From positions 1-32,990 of the forward strand of contig JAAYLU010000008.1 of NCBI GenBank assembly GCA_012521675.1: DNA of 32,990 nucleotides, given 5' to 3'. Position 1 is the first letter of the stretch; each line of letters opens with the position of its first letter. The notes under the pieces were generated by a model. That model ran no database searches. It was not told the origin of the DNA and saw nothing but the letters and a program-made list of their open reading frames with translations. Both the position numbers and the translations under genes were made by a program. The stretch is from Synergistaceae bacterium. Its GTDB lineage: Bacteria > Synergistota > Synergistia > Synergistales > Aminobacteriaceae. Positions 14,998 to 22,487 of this stretch are shown piece by piece.

Positions 14998-15927
14998 ATG
15001 GATGAAAACTGGAAGGAGATCATCAAGCAGTTCTTCCGGCAGGCGCTTGAAAAGTTCATACCGGAGCTGGCCGAGGACCTGGACGAGTCCAGAGAGGTGA
15101 CCTTCCTCGACAAGGAGCTCCAGGATCTGGTCGTCTACGTGGACGGGCCGGAGCAGATACCGGACATACTCGCAAGGGTGCCCACGAAGACGGGCCACGA
15201 CGTCTGGTTGATCCTCCACGTGGAGATTCAGGGACCGGGAGGAGGAGACCTCCCCGAGCGCATGTTCTTCTACAACTCCTCGCTGAGAGTGCTCCACCTC
15301 AAGAAGCGGGGAGACGTCTCCGACGTCGTCTCATTCGCCCTTCTGACCGCCAAGCGTCCCGGAGACGAGGCGGAGCGCTACCTTCGGGAGAGCTATCGCA
15401 ACAGGCTGGTCTACGAGTACCCGTCGCTCAGGCTGTGGGAGCTCGATTCAAGCGAACTCCAATCCAGCGACAACCCTTTCGACTGGGTCCTGCAGGCCGG
15501 CAAGTGCGCTCTGGAGGGCGGCAGGAACGAGCGTGTAAAACTGGACTACTTGAAGTCCGTTATAGACAAGCTTGATGCCAAGGGATGGAATCACGACGAG
15601 AAGCTGGCTCTGTTGCGCTTCACGGACGCTCTTCTTCATCCGAAGGACCCTCAGTTGCGCAAGGAGTACGACTCATTCAGGGAACAGAGAAGCAAGGAGG
15701 GAAAGCCGATGCTTATAAGCGTGGTCGAAGAGAGGGCCATTGAGAGGGGCAAGGAGATTGGCAAGGAGATTGGCAAGGAGATTGGTGAGAAGATAGGCGA
15801 GAAAGAAAAGGCCTTCGCCGTCGCATCACGGATGCTTGCCGGCAACGAACCCAAGGAGAAAATACTGGACTACACCGGGATTGCTCCCGAAGAGCTGGAC
15901 GATCTCATCGCAAGTCGAAAGAACTGA
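14998..15927 (+). CDS. Rpn family recombination-promoting nuclease / putative transposase
   Basis: 309 residues resembling the Rpn/YhgA-like PD-(D/E)XK nuclease family. The N-terminal half has FLDKELQDLVVYVDG and then VWLILHVEIQGPG, where Glu in HVEIQ and the earlier acidic residues fit the nuclease core; PERMFFYNSSL follows as in the family. The C-terminus carries the hallmark low-complexity tail, here GKEI GKEI GKEI GEKI GEKE (15748-15807), before a short helical domain ending GIAPEELDDLIASRKN. In E. coli, Rpn proteins promote RecA-independent recombination and act as toxin-like nucleases. The frame is open from 14872, but those 42 residues are basic and unlike the family, so I start at 14998. 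It stands alone, with its own promoter, and looks like an accessory gene. Confidence 0.82.
   Translation: MDENWKEIIKQFFRQALEKFIPELAEDLDESREVTFLDKELQDLVVYVDGPEQIPDILARVPTKTGHDVWLILHVEIQGPGGGDLPERMFFYNSSLRVLHLKKRGDVSDVVSFALLTAKRPGDEAERYLRESYRNRLVYEYPSLRLWELDSSELQSSDNPFDWVLQAGKCALEGGRNERVKLDYLKSVIDKLDAKGWNHDEKLALLRFTDALLHPKDPQLRKEYDSFREQRSKEGKPMLISVVEERAIERGKEIGKEIGKEIGEKIGEKEKAFAVASRMLAGNEPKEKILDYTGIAPEELDDLIASRKN
15748..15807 (+). repeat. In-frame 12-bp tandem repeats in the Rpn gene
   Basis: Five 12-nt units; the first three are identical (GGCAAGGAGATT at 15748, 15760 and 15772) and two are diverged. They encode GKEI/GEKI tetrapeptides. Copy number can change without breaking the frame. Confidence 0.9.
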
Positions 15928-15958
15928 GCTCGCGTTGGGCGATACTGGATCAAGGCAG

Positions 15959-15990
15959 AGCCCTCGGCGACAACCCCGCCTCGGGATGAC
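15959..15990 (+). repeat. Fragment of a dispersed intergenic repeat
   Basis: About 27 of 30 positions match the left part of the palindromic element at 30104-30180 (shared CCCTCGGCGA and CCCGCCTCGGGATG). It lies in the 199-nt gap between the convergent Rpn and AlbA_2 genes; the rest of the gap shows nothing I recognise. Confidence 0.65.
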
Positions 15991-16126
15991 AAAACACAGA
16001 CACCGGTCACGGCTGATGAGGGGAAGTGAGGCATGTTAGCGTGGTCGCAGAGCGGCTTGCCAACTATTGCGGCAGCTCTTTGTGATTCGACTGATCCGCC
16101 TGTGCACCAGCATCCTATGTTTGATC

Positions 16127-17389
16127 TCAGCCGTCCTCCTCCGGGTGAGGGGAGGGGGCGGCGAAGATGGTGAGCTTCAGCTCGGCGTCGTCCAGAAGCT
16201 TGTACTCGGGGCGTCTGCCGGACAGCTCCTCGCTCTCCGTGATAATGATGGGAACTCCCTCCCCGCGCCTGTCCATAATGAACTCCCTCCTGCTTCCGAC
16301 CGCGTTGTAGTTCATCGGGCAGCGCGCCAGCAGGGAGCTGATCAGTTCGTTTCGCGACGACTGGCGTTCGGAAAGGCTCTCGACCGTCATTGTGTTCGGT
16401 ATCGTGCCGGGGGAATAAAGCTCCAGTCGGTCGGAGAATACGTGCAGGCGGATCTTCGCGCCGAATATCGAGTAGTCGCGGTGAGCGACCGCGTTGGTGA
16501 CGGCCTCGAAGACGGCGTTCGTGGAGTACTGCGGCGTCTCTATCCGGTTCGGGGCCTTGACGGCGTAGATGCGCATGTTCCTCTCGACAAACTTACACGC
16601 CTCTCTAATCTGGATGTCCAGCGGGCCCACGATGTCGAGAGCGTCGATCTGGTGCGCCGCGTTCCTCTCCTTCCAGCGGTAGCGGACGGCCTGTATGAAC
16701 GCGCTCGAAAGGAAGACGCGCGGGTCGTCCGACGCCATCAGGACGCCTCCCACCGTGGCCCGCACCGCACCCTCATCGTCGACTGAGATCAGTTTCAGCT
16801 TGCCTAGAAACTCCCGGTCGTCCCGAGGGGATATGACGGTCCTGAACCTGCCCCACAGGGAGGGGTTCAGGACGTCCATCGAAGTGCCTGGGACCGCCTG
16901 CTCGTCGAAACTCATGAACCTCGCCCTGCTTCTCTGCTGAAACAGCCTCGCCAGCGCGTCCGGCTTCATCTCGCGCTTCGAGCTGCCTATTCGCCTGAAG
17001 TACCCGTTCGGACTCCTGTGGACGAATAGGCTTCGGGGGACGTCGACCCTCAGCACGGCCCTCTCCGCGCCGCTAGAGTCCTGGACGGCCAGCCTGCGGA
17101 TGACGCAGTCGAGCGGAGGTTCGATCTGGTCATTGCAGATCGACCTCAGCCAGTCCTCGACCGAGTCAAGCCTATCCGGCGGGATGCCGGCGATCTCCCT
17201 CGTGCTGTCGTCGACCCCGAGAAGGACCGTCCCCGCCGCGGTGTTTGCCATGGCGGCAAGCTCGTCCGCCATGCTGTCCCTGCGGGGCCCGGAAATCCTG
17301 TCGCCTGCGAACTCCACTCGTTTGAACTCGAGGACCGAGTCCTCGCCCAGTTTTATCCGTCTCAACAGGTCCTCGGTATTCTCAAACAT
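16127..17389 (-). CDS. AlbA_2/Schlafen-domain ATP-binding regulator
   Basis: 420 residues. The N-terminal part (about 10-130) fits the AlbA_2 (Schlafen AAA_4) domain: LGEDSVLEFKRVEF, ELAAMANTAAGTVLLGVDD and HRSPNGYFRRIGSSKREM. The C-terminal part (about 290-400) resembles the GHKL-like ATP-binding domain found with it: NAVFEAVTNAVAHRDYS, then RLELYSPGTIPNT and RRGEGVPIIITESEE. Members are annotated as putative transcriptional regulators or nucleic-acid-dependent ATPases; their role is poorly known, and some sit in defence loci. Here the usual C-terminal winged helix is absent and the protein ends soon after the ATP-binding fold. ATG at 17389 follows GGAGGGGG. It lies 71 nt downstream of the HpaI aldolase in the same direction and could be cotranscribed, though the functional link is not evident. 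Confidence 0.83.
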   Translation of the reverse strand: MFENTEDLLRRIKLGEDSVLEFKRVEFAGDRISGPRRDSMADELAAMANTAAGTVLLGVDDSTREIAGIPPDRLDSVEDWLRSICNDQIEPPLDCVIRRLAVQDSSGAERAVLRVDVPRSLFVHRSPNGYFRRIGSSKREMKPDALARLFQQRSRARFMSFDEQAVPGTSMDVLNPSLWGRFRTVISPRDDREFLGKLKLISVDDEGAVRATVGGVLMASDDPRVFLSSAFIQAVRYRWKERNAAHQIDALDIVGPLDIQIREACKFVERNMRIYAVKAPNRIETPQYSTNAVFEAVTNAVAHRDYSIFGAKIRLHVFSDRLELYSPGTIPNTMTVESLSERQSSRNELISSLLARCPMNYNAVGSRREFIMDRRGEGVPIIITESEELSGRRPEYKLLDDAELKLTIFAAPSPHPEEDG

Positions 17390-17460
17390 CGGTCCGACCC
17401 CCTCCGCTCGCGACGCTTCACATGCCCCAATCCTATCACGAATCAGCTCGGGCGTCGTCC

Positions 17461-18222
17461 CTACCCCCTCACTCCCGCCACTATGCTCCTGCAGGCGTCG
17501 GCGAAGATCAGGGTGTCGGTGCTGTAGGCTATGTAGGTGAAGCCCTGCTCTATCCGCGCGCGGGCCTCTTCCACCGTGGAGACGAAGATGCCCGCGGGCT
17601 TGCCGGCCCTCTTCGACGATGCCAGCGCCTTGGCGACCGCCTCCACCATCTTCGGGTGGTAGATCTCCCCGGGGACGCCCAGCGACTGCGACAGGTCGTA
17701 GGGGCCGATGAAGATCACGTCCGCGCCCTCGACCGCGGCTATCTCGTCCAGACAGTCCAGGCCCAGCCGGTTCTCGCAGTGCAGTATTACCATCGTCTCG
17801 CGGTTGGCCTCCTTGAAGTAGTCGGCCACGCTGCCTGCGAAGCCGTAACGCGACGATCTGGTGAACGCCGCGCCCCTCTCCCCGACCGGGTGATACTTGG
17901 CGAAGCGGACTATCTCCTCCGCCGTGCGGCGCGAGTTGACCTGGGGCGCTTGGATTCCGGCCGCGCCGACGTCCAGTATGCGCAGTATCGTGGTGGCCTC
18001 CGGGTTGGTCACCCGCACTATCGGGGTCATTCCGCGAAGCTCGGCCGCTCTGATCATGTGCTGGATGGAGCCTGCATCCCCCGGTCCGTGCTCTGTGTCG
18101 ATTATGCAGAACTCGAACCCGGCGAGGGCTGCGATCTCCACCAGGTCGGGGCTGTCCGTGTTGATGAACAGGCCGAGGACCGTTCCGCCGTCAGCAAGGG
18201 TTCTTTTCAGTTCGTTCTTCAT
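17461..18222 (-). CDS. HpcH/HpaI family aldolase
   Basis: 253-residue class II, metal-dependent aldolase of the HpcH/HpaI (citrate lyase beta-like) fold. Visible motifs are FCIIDTEHGP (catalytic His region), PIVRVTNPEATTILRILDVGAAGIQAPQV, the loop KYHPVGERGAAFTRSSRYGF, ILHCENRLGLD (metal-binding Glu) and GADVIFIGPYDLSQSLGVPG (metal-binding Asp). The closest named relatives cleave 4-hydroxy-2-oxoheptanedioate or 2-keto-3-deoxy-L-rhamnonate into pyruvate and an aldehyde; the substrate here is not fixed by sequence. The frame is open to 18270, but the ATG at 18222 has GGAGGATGA in front and begins MKNELKRTL, as in the family. The gene diverges from the UPF0182 gene across about 100 bp. Confidence 0.88.
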   Translation of the reverse strand: MKNELKRTLADGGTVLGLFINTDSPDLVEIAALAGFEFCIIDTEHGPGDAGSIQHMIRAAELRGMTPIVRVTNPEATTILRILDVGAAGIQAPQVNSRRTAEEIVRFAKYHPVGERGAAFTRSSRYGFAGSVADYFKEANRETMVILHCENRLGLDCLDEIAAVEGADVIFIGPYDLSQSLGVPGEIYHPKMVEAVAKALASSKRAGKPAGIFVSTVEEARARIEQGFTYIAYSTDTLIFADACRSIVAGVRG

Positions 18223-18286
18223 TTTCTCATCCTCCGTTCCGTGTGTCTCCGTCCACTGTGCATTATACATCCGCGTCGCTGCATTT

Positions 18287-18315
18287 TTGACCGGTTGCGA
18301 AAAGTCGGATACAAT
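18287..18315 (+). promoter_or_regulatory. Consensus promoter placed for a leaderless UPF0182 transcript
   Basis: TTGACC (18287-18292), 17-nt spacer, TACAAT (18310-18315). The predicted start (18321-18323) is only 2-4 nt before the ATG at 18325, and there is no Shine-Dalgarno in front of that ATG. Confidence 0.75.
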
Positions 18316-18324
18316 GAGCGCACT

Positions 18325-21135
18325 ATGAGTAAATACGACTGGTTTCCTGACAATGAGTGGTTTCCGGGGGATGAGCAGACTCCCCCAAGACGTCCGGTGA
18401 TCCGGCTACCCAAGGTCAACAAGTGGCTCCTGATCCTCGCGGCGGCAGTCCTGCTCGTATCGCTGCTGCTTCCGGCGCTCGCAGAGTTCTACACGGACTG
18501 GCTCTGGTACGACTCCGAGGGCTACGGCTCGGTCTTCTGGACGCGACTGTTGGCCCGGGTCCCGCTGTTCCTGGCGGGGCTTTTGGCCTTCACCGCGGCC
18601 ATCTGGGTGAACCTTGTGTTCGTGCGGCGCAACCTTAGGGAGATACGTCCCGAATTCACACCGCTGCTCTCATCCAGGGCGGCCGGGATTGCAGTTGGAG
18701 CCATCGCGCTGTTCATCGGAGTCACGGAGGGGGCGTCACTCTCCGCGGAGTGGGCGATGGTGCTTCGCTTCTTCAACGGTACACCGTTCGGCGTGACCGA
18801 TCCGGTCTTCGGCAACGACGTGGGCTTCTACATATTCTCCCTGCCCTTCTGGTCGTTCGTGCACTCCCGACTGATGGGAGCGCTATTCCTGTGTGCAATG
18901 ATGGCGCTGGTCGGCTACGGGGCGACTCTGGCCCCCAGGAGCCGCGACCTGGCCGACATTCACGTGCCCAAGAACGTTCGCTCGCACCTGATCGTCCTGG
19001 CATCCATCGGAGCGCTGCTGTGGGGGCTTGGCTACGCGCTCGACCGGTACGCCATACTCTTCTCGCCCACGGGCGTGGTCTTCGGAGCGGGCTACACGGA
19101 CGTGCACGCGGGGCTGCTTGCGCTCAACGTGCTGACGGTCGGCTCCATCCTGGTGTCGATAGCCCTTCTCTTCACCCTGTTCAAAGGTAGCTGGAAGCTG
19201 CCTCTGTGGCTGCTGGGCTTCCTGGTTGTGTCCAGCTTCGTGCTTCGCGGCGTCTACCCTATGATAGTACAGAAATACATAGTCGAGCCGAACGAGTTCG
19301 ACAGGGAGAAGCGCTTCATCGAGAACAACATTGAGGCGACGCTGCGCGCCTACAACCTGCACAAGGCCGAGCTGCAGACCATAGTGCCCGCGGAGGCGAT
19401 CACGTGGCGCGACGTGGAGGAGAACCGCGACACGATCGACAACATCCGCCTGTGGGATCACGAGCCTCTTCTGCGCAGCTACAAGCAGCTGCAAGAGATC
19501 CGCACATACTACGACTTCTCAAACGTGGACATAGACCGCTACACCATACCGACTCCCGACGGGGGAACCCAGTATCGCCAGGTGATGCTGGCCGCGCGCG
19601 AGCTGGACCTGGCGGGGATGCAGAACCGCACCTGGATCAACACTCGCCTGGAGTTCACTCACGGCTACGGGATCGTCATGAACCCGGTGAACGAGGCCGC
19701 GGGCAGCGGCCTGCCGCGCCTCTGGGTGCGCGACCTGCCGCCGGTGAGCGACATTCCGCTGCCTATCGACCGTCCGCAGATCTACTTCGGGGAGAAGCAG
19801 AGTCCCTACATCTTCGTCGGCACCACGGTGCAGGAGTTCGACTACCCGATGGGCGACTCTAACGCCAGAACGGCCTATAACGGCGCAGGCGGCGTGCCTA
19901 TGGGCACTTTCATGAGGCGGCTGCTCTTCTCCCTCAAGTTCGCGGATATAAAAATCCTCTTCTCCGATGTCTTCACGCCGGATAGCCGGGTGCTCTTCCA
20001 CCAGAACATAAGGGAGAGGCTCACGATGATCGCGCCCTACCTTCAGTTCGAAGGAGACCCCTACCTGGTGGTCTCGGGCGGCAGGCTGGTCTGGATGATG
20101 GACGGCTACACGGTCGCCAACAGCTACCCCTACTCTCAGCCGGTAGTCCTGGGCCGCGGCCGCGCGGTGAACTACATCAGGAACAGCGTCAAGGCCACGG
20201 TGGATGCGTACGACGGAACCATGACCTTCTACGCCGCCGACCCGGAGGACCCGGTTCTTCGCGCGTGGAGCGGCATCTTCCCCGGCGTGTTCAGGCCCTT
20301 CTCCGAGATGAAGCAGGGTCTGAAGGAGCACCTTCGCTACCCGCAGGACCTGTTCAACATACAGAGCGAGATATACCGCACCTATCACATGACCGACGCG
20401 AACACCTTCTACAACAAGGAGGACGTGTGGGACAGGATGGGCGCGGGCGAATCCCGCTCCTCGGCGCCGGAGGCCTACTATGTCAACATGCGCCTCGCCG
20501 GCTCGGACATCGCCGAGTTCGCCCTGATCTCCCCCTTCATGCCGGTGAGCAGGAACAATATGATCGCATGGATGGCCGGGAGGTCGGACGGAGAGAACTA
20601 CGGCAAGCTACTGGTCTACCAGTTCCCTAAGCAGACCCTGATCTACGGCCCGGCGCAGGTGGAGGCTCTGACCAACCAGAACAGCGAGATCTCCGCCCAG
20701 CTGGCCCTGTGGAGTTCGCGGGGAACGGCGGTCATCCGAGGCAATATGACGGTTGTTCCGGTTGGGGAAGGTCTGCTCTACGTGCAGCCTCTCTACCTGA
20801 GGGCGGAGAACAGCGAGCTGCCGGAGCTTCGCCGGGTGATCACCTCCACCGGAGGCAGGGTGGTATGGGGCGAGACTCTGGAGGACTCGCTGAAGCGGCT
20901 GCTGTCGCATCCGGAGACGGGCCTAGGCAGGGCGGACGACCCTGAGATGCCAACCCGCCCGGACGTGCCGCGAACCGAGCCGCGCTCCGACGACGGTACT
21001 CTGTCCGGCCTCGCGGCCGAGGCCATGAAGCGCTGGGACGACTCGCAGGAGGCCCTGCGCAGGGGCGACTGGGAGGGCTACGGCAGGGAGATGAGCGAAC
21101 TTGAGCTGATACTGCGCGAGATGACGGACCGCTAG
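18325..21135 (+). CDS. UPF0182 family integral membrane protein
   Basis: 936 residues. The N-terminal third has about seven membrane helices, the first at about 30-52 (WLLILAAAVLLVSLLLPAL), and family signatures DWLWYDSEGYGSVFWTR, FGNDVGFYIFSLPFWSFV and LDRYAILFSPTGVVFGAGYTD. The remaining two thirds form a large domain outside the membrane, with KRFIENNIEATLRAYNL, FTHGYGIVMNPVNE, IYFGEKQSPYIFVGTTV and SEIYRTYHMTDANTFYNKED. The acidic tail is about 50 residues longer than the last conserved block. The family is widespread in actinobacteria, clostridia and Synergistota but its molecular function is, to my knowledge, unknown. The frame is open far upstream (to 17422), but that part is antisense to the aldolase; ATG at 18325 starts MSKYDWFPDNEWFPG. 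Confidence 0.92.
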   Translation: MSKYDWFPDNEWFPGDEQTPPRRPVIRLPKVNKWLLILAAAVLLVSLLLPALAEFYTDWLWYDSEGYGSVFWTRLLARVPLFLAGLLAFTAAIWVNLVFVRRNLREIRPEFTPLLSSRAAGIAVGAIALFIGVTEGASLSAEWAMVLRFFNGTPFGVTDPVFGNDVGFYIFSLPFWSFVHSRLMGALFLCAMMALVGYGATLAPRSRDLADIHVPKNVRSHLIVLASIGALLWGLGYALDRYAILFSPTGVVFGAGYTDVHAGLLALNVLTVGSILVSIALLFTLFKGSWKLPLWLLGFLVVSSFVLRGVYPMIVQKYIVEPNEFDREKRFIENNIEATLRAYNLHKAELQTIVPAEAITWRDVEENRDTIDNIRLWDHEPLLRSYKQLQEIRTYYDFSNVDIDRYTIPTPDGGTQYRQVMLAARELDLAGMQNRTWINTRLEFTHGYGIVMNPVNEAAGSGLPRLWVRDLPPVSDIPLPIDRPQIYFGEKQSPYIFVGTTVQEFDYPMGDSNARTAYNGAGGVPMGTFMRRLLFSLKFADIKILFSDVFTPDSRVLFHQNIRERLTMIAPYLQFEGDPYLVVSGGRLVWMMDGYTVANSYPYSQPVVLGRGRAVNYIRNSVKATVDAYDGTMTFYAADPEDPVLRAWSGIFPGVFRPFSEMKQGLKEHLRYPQDLFNIQSEIYRTYHMTDANTFYNKEDVWDRMGAGESRSSAPEAYYVNMRLAGSDIAEFALISPFMPVSRNNMIAWMAGRSDGENYGKLLVYQFPKQTLIYGPAQVEALTNQNSEISAQLALWSSRGTAVIRGNMTVVPVGEGLLYVQPLYLRAENSELPELRRVITSTGGRVVWGETLEDSLKRLLSHPETGLGRADDPEMPTRPDVPRTEPRSDDGTLSGLAAEAMKRWDDSQEALRRGDWEGYGREMSELELILREMTDR

Positions 21136-21187
21136 AGTCCAAATTGCGCGAATAAAACTCAGGCATCGTTTTTCGATGGTGTATAAT

Positions 21188-21232
21188 GATCCGACCTTCC
21201 GGCACCTCCTGCCGGCGGGTCGATCATTTTTT
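21188..21232 (+). terminator. Intrinsic terminator between the UPF0182 and transglycosylase genes
   Basis: A nested hairpin: outer arms GATCCGACC (21188-21196) and GGTCGATC (21218-21225), inner stem CCGGCA/TGCCGG, then six T (21227-21232). It ends 1 nt before the Shine-Dalgarno of the next gene. A TATAAT at 21182-21187 abuts its 5' side with only a weak -35, so a promoter for the downstream gene may overlap it. Confidence 0.75.
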
Positions 21233-21248
21233 CAGGAGGGGGCATCCG

Positions 21249-21992
21249 ATGACGGATACCATAAAAGCTTTGCGGCGCGGGGTTGCATCCGCCGTCCTGC
21301 TTGCGGCCGCCGTCTTTTTGACAATAGCTGCCGCGAGGGACGAGCTTCGCGACTACATCATGTCGCGGGCGATCTTCAGCCCGCCGCCGAACAGGGCGGC
21401 CTCCGTCTGGTCGCTGGACCCCGAGATGGTGGAGCTGCTTCAGAGCGGAGGGAAGATCATTCCCGCCCCGGTGCGAGAGGCGGCGGAGTCATTCGCGGAC
21501 GCGGGGCGAGTCGCCGCGGCGCTTTTCGGCACCACAGCGGAGAACATACGCAATCTTGCCTCGTTCATAATGGAGCAGAATCCCGACATATCAGCCGACA
21601 CCGCTCTCATCCAGGCGGCCGCGTTCTGGAAGTACTCGATCAAGTACGACGCGCCGATAGACCTGGTGATCGCCGTGGCTCAGACGGAGAGCCAATTCAA
21701 CCCCGGCGCGCGCAGTGGGGCGGGGGCGGCGGGCGTGATGCAGGTGATGTGGAAGGTGCACTCCGGGCTGCTGTTCGCCAACGGGATCCTCGACGAAAGC
21801 CAGCTGTACGACCCGGACCTCGGAATAGCGGCGGGCAGCCTGCTGCTGTCCAGGTACCTTCGAGCGGACGGGAACACGGTGACGGCCCTTGGCCGCTACT
21901 ACGGGGGGCCGCCGGAGGTCTACTGGAAGAGGGTGTCGCGAAACCTGGAGAGGCTGCGAAAGGCGAACATCGTCACACCTAGCGAGCCGTAA
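21249..21992 (+). CDS. Lytic transglycosylase (SLT domain)
   Basis: 247 residues. The N-terminal membrane helix (ASAVLLAAAVFLTIAAA, about residues 13-31) serves as signal anchor or signal peptide; no lipobox. The C-terminal SLT domain has IDLVIAVAQTESQFNPGARS with the catalytic Glu147, then GAAGVMQVM and the stretch DPDLGIAAGSLLLSRYL and ALGRYYGGPPEVYWKRV. It is predicted to cleave the MurNAc-GlcNAc bond of peptidoglycan in the periplasm with 1,6-anhydro product formation. A longer start at 21186 lies inside the upstream hairpin; the ATG at 21249 has AGGAGGGGG about 9 nt upstream and is preferred. The gene ends 1 nt from the convergent 4-TM transporter gene. Confidence 0.9.
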   Translation: MTDTIKALRRGVASAVLLAAAVFLTIAAARDELRDYIMSRAIFSPPPNRAASVWSLDPEMVELLQSGGKIIPAPVREAAESFADAGRVAAALFGTTAENIRNLASFIMEQNPDISADTALIQAAAFWKYSIKYDAPIDLVIAVAQTESQFNPGARSGAGAAGVMQVMWKVHSGLLFANGILDESQLYDPDLGIAAGSLLLSRYLRADGNTVTALGRYYGGPPEVYWKRVSRNLERLRKANIVTPSEP

Positions 21993-21993
21993 T

Positions 21994-22374
21994 TCAGCCC
22001 CTGGCGGCGATCATCCATATTCCCGCCAGGATGGCGGCCATCCCGGCCAGCCTCCAGACGTTCACCTGCTCCGCGAACGCCAGCTTCGACACGGCCAGTA
22101 TCAGCAGGAATACCATGCCGGACATCAGCGGATAGGCGACGGAGAGGTCCGTCCTGCTGAGGGCCGCGCTGAGGAAGATGAAGGAGATACCGAAGCAGCC
22201 CACGCCCGCCACGGCCCAGGGGTTGAGCACTATCGCCATCACCGCGCGGACCGCTCCTCCGTCCAGCAGATCGGCCTTGTGGCCGAATCCGTGCTTCATG
22301 AATGTGTTCGCCAGCGCGTTGAAGAACGCCGAGCCGGTGATCAGCAGCAGAGAAAGCCTGTCCAAGCCCCTCAC
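21994..22374 (-). CDS. Small 4-TM EmrE/EamA-like transporter, possible ArnE/ArnF-type flippase subunit
   Basis: 126 residues with four predicted helices: LLLITGSAFFNALANTFMK, AVAGVGCFGISFIFLSAAL, SVAYPLMSGMVFLLILAVS and LAGMAAILAGIWMIAA. The pattern SVAYPLMSGMVFLL and the size fit the EmrE/SMR-EamA group, to which the ArnE/ArnF undecaprenyl-phosphate-aminoarabinose flippase belongs. Because it diverges directly from an arn operon that lacks an arnE or arnF, I infer that role, but generic small multidrug transporters look alike. I start at GTG 22374, with AAGG 8 nt upstream; the frame is open to 22431 but a promoter lies inside that stretch. Confidence 0.72.
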   Translation of the reverse strand: MRGLDRLSLLLITGSAFFNALANTFMKHGFGHKADLLDGGAVRAVMAIVLNPWAVAGVGCFGISFIFLSAALSRTDLSVAYPLMSGMVFLLILAVSKLAFAEQVNVWRLAGMAAILAGIWMIAARG

Positions 22375-22402
22375 CCTTTCTGCCTTGATAGTCGACGAAA
22401 GA

Positions 22403-22431
22403 AGTATACACTCTCCGGCGAAGTACCACAA
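22403..22431 (-). promoter_or_regulatory. Promoter of the 4-TM transporter gene
   Basis: Minus strand TTGTGG (22431-22426), 17-nt spacer, TATACT (22408-22403), about 20 nt from the predicted start to the GTG. No equally clear promoter for arnT is visible in the 113-nt gap. Confidence 0.55.
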
Positions 22432-22487
22432 ATAACCGGCTTCATGTAGAATTGTCTGGTTGGAATTATACCGGAGAGGTCGATCGA

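Noticed and set aside
17422-18324. Upstream extension of the UPF0182 frame
   Set aside because: It is antisense to the HpcH/HpaI aldolase, and a consensus promoter sits at 18287-18315.
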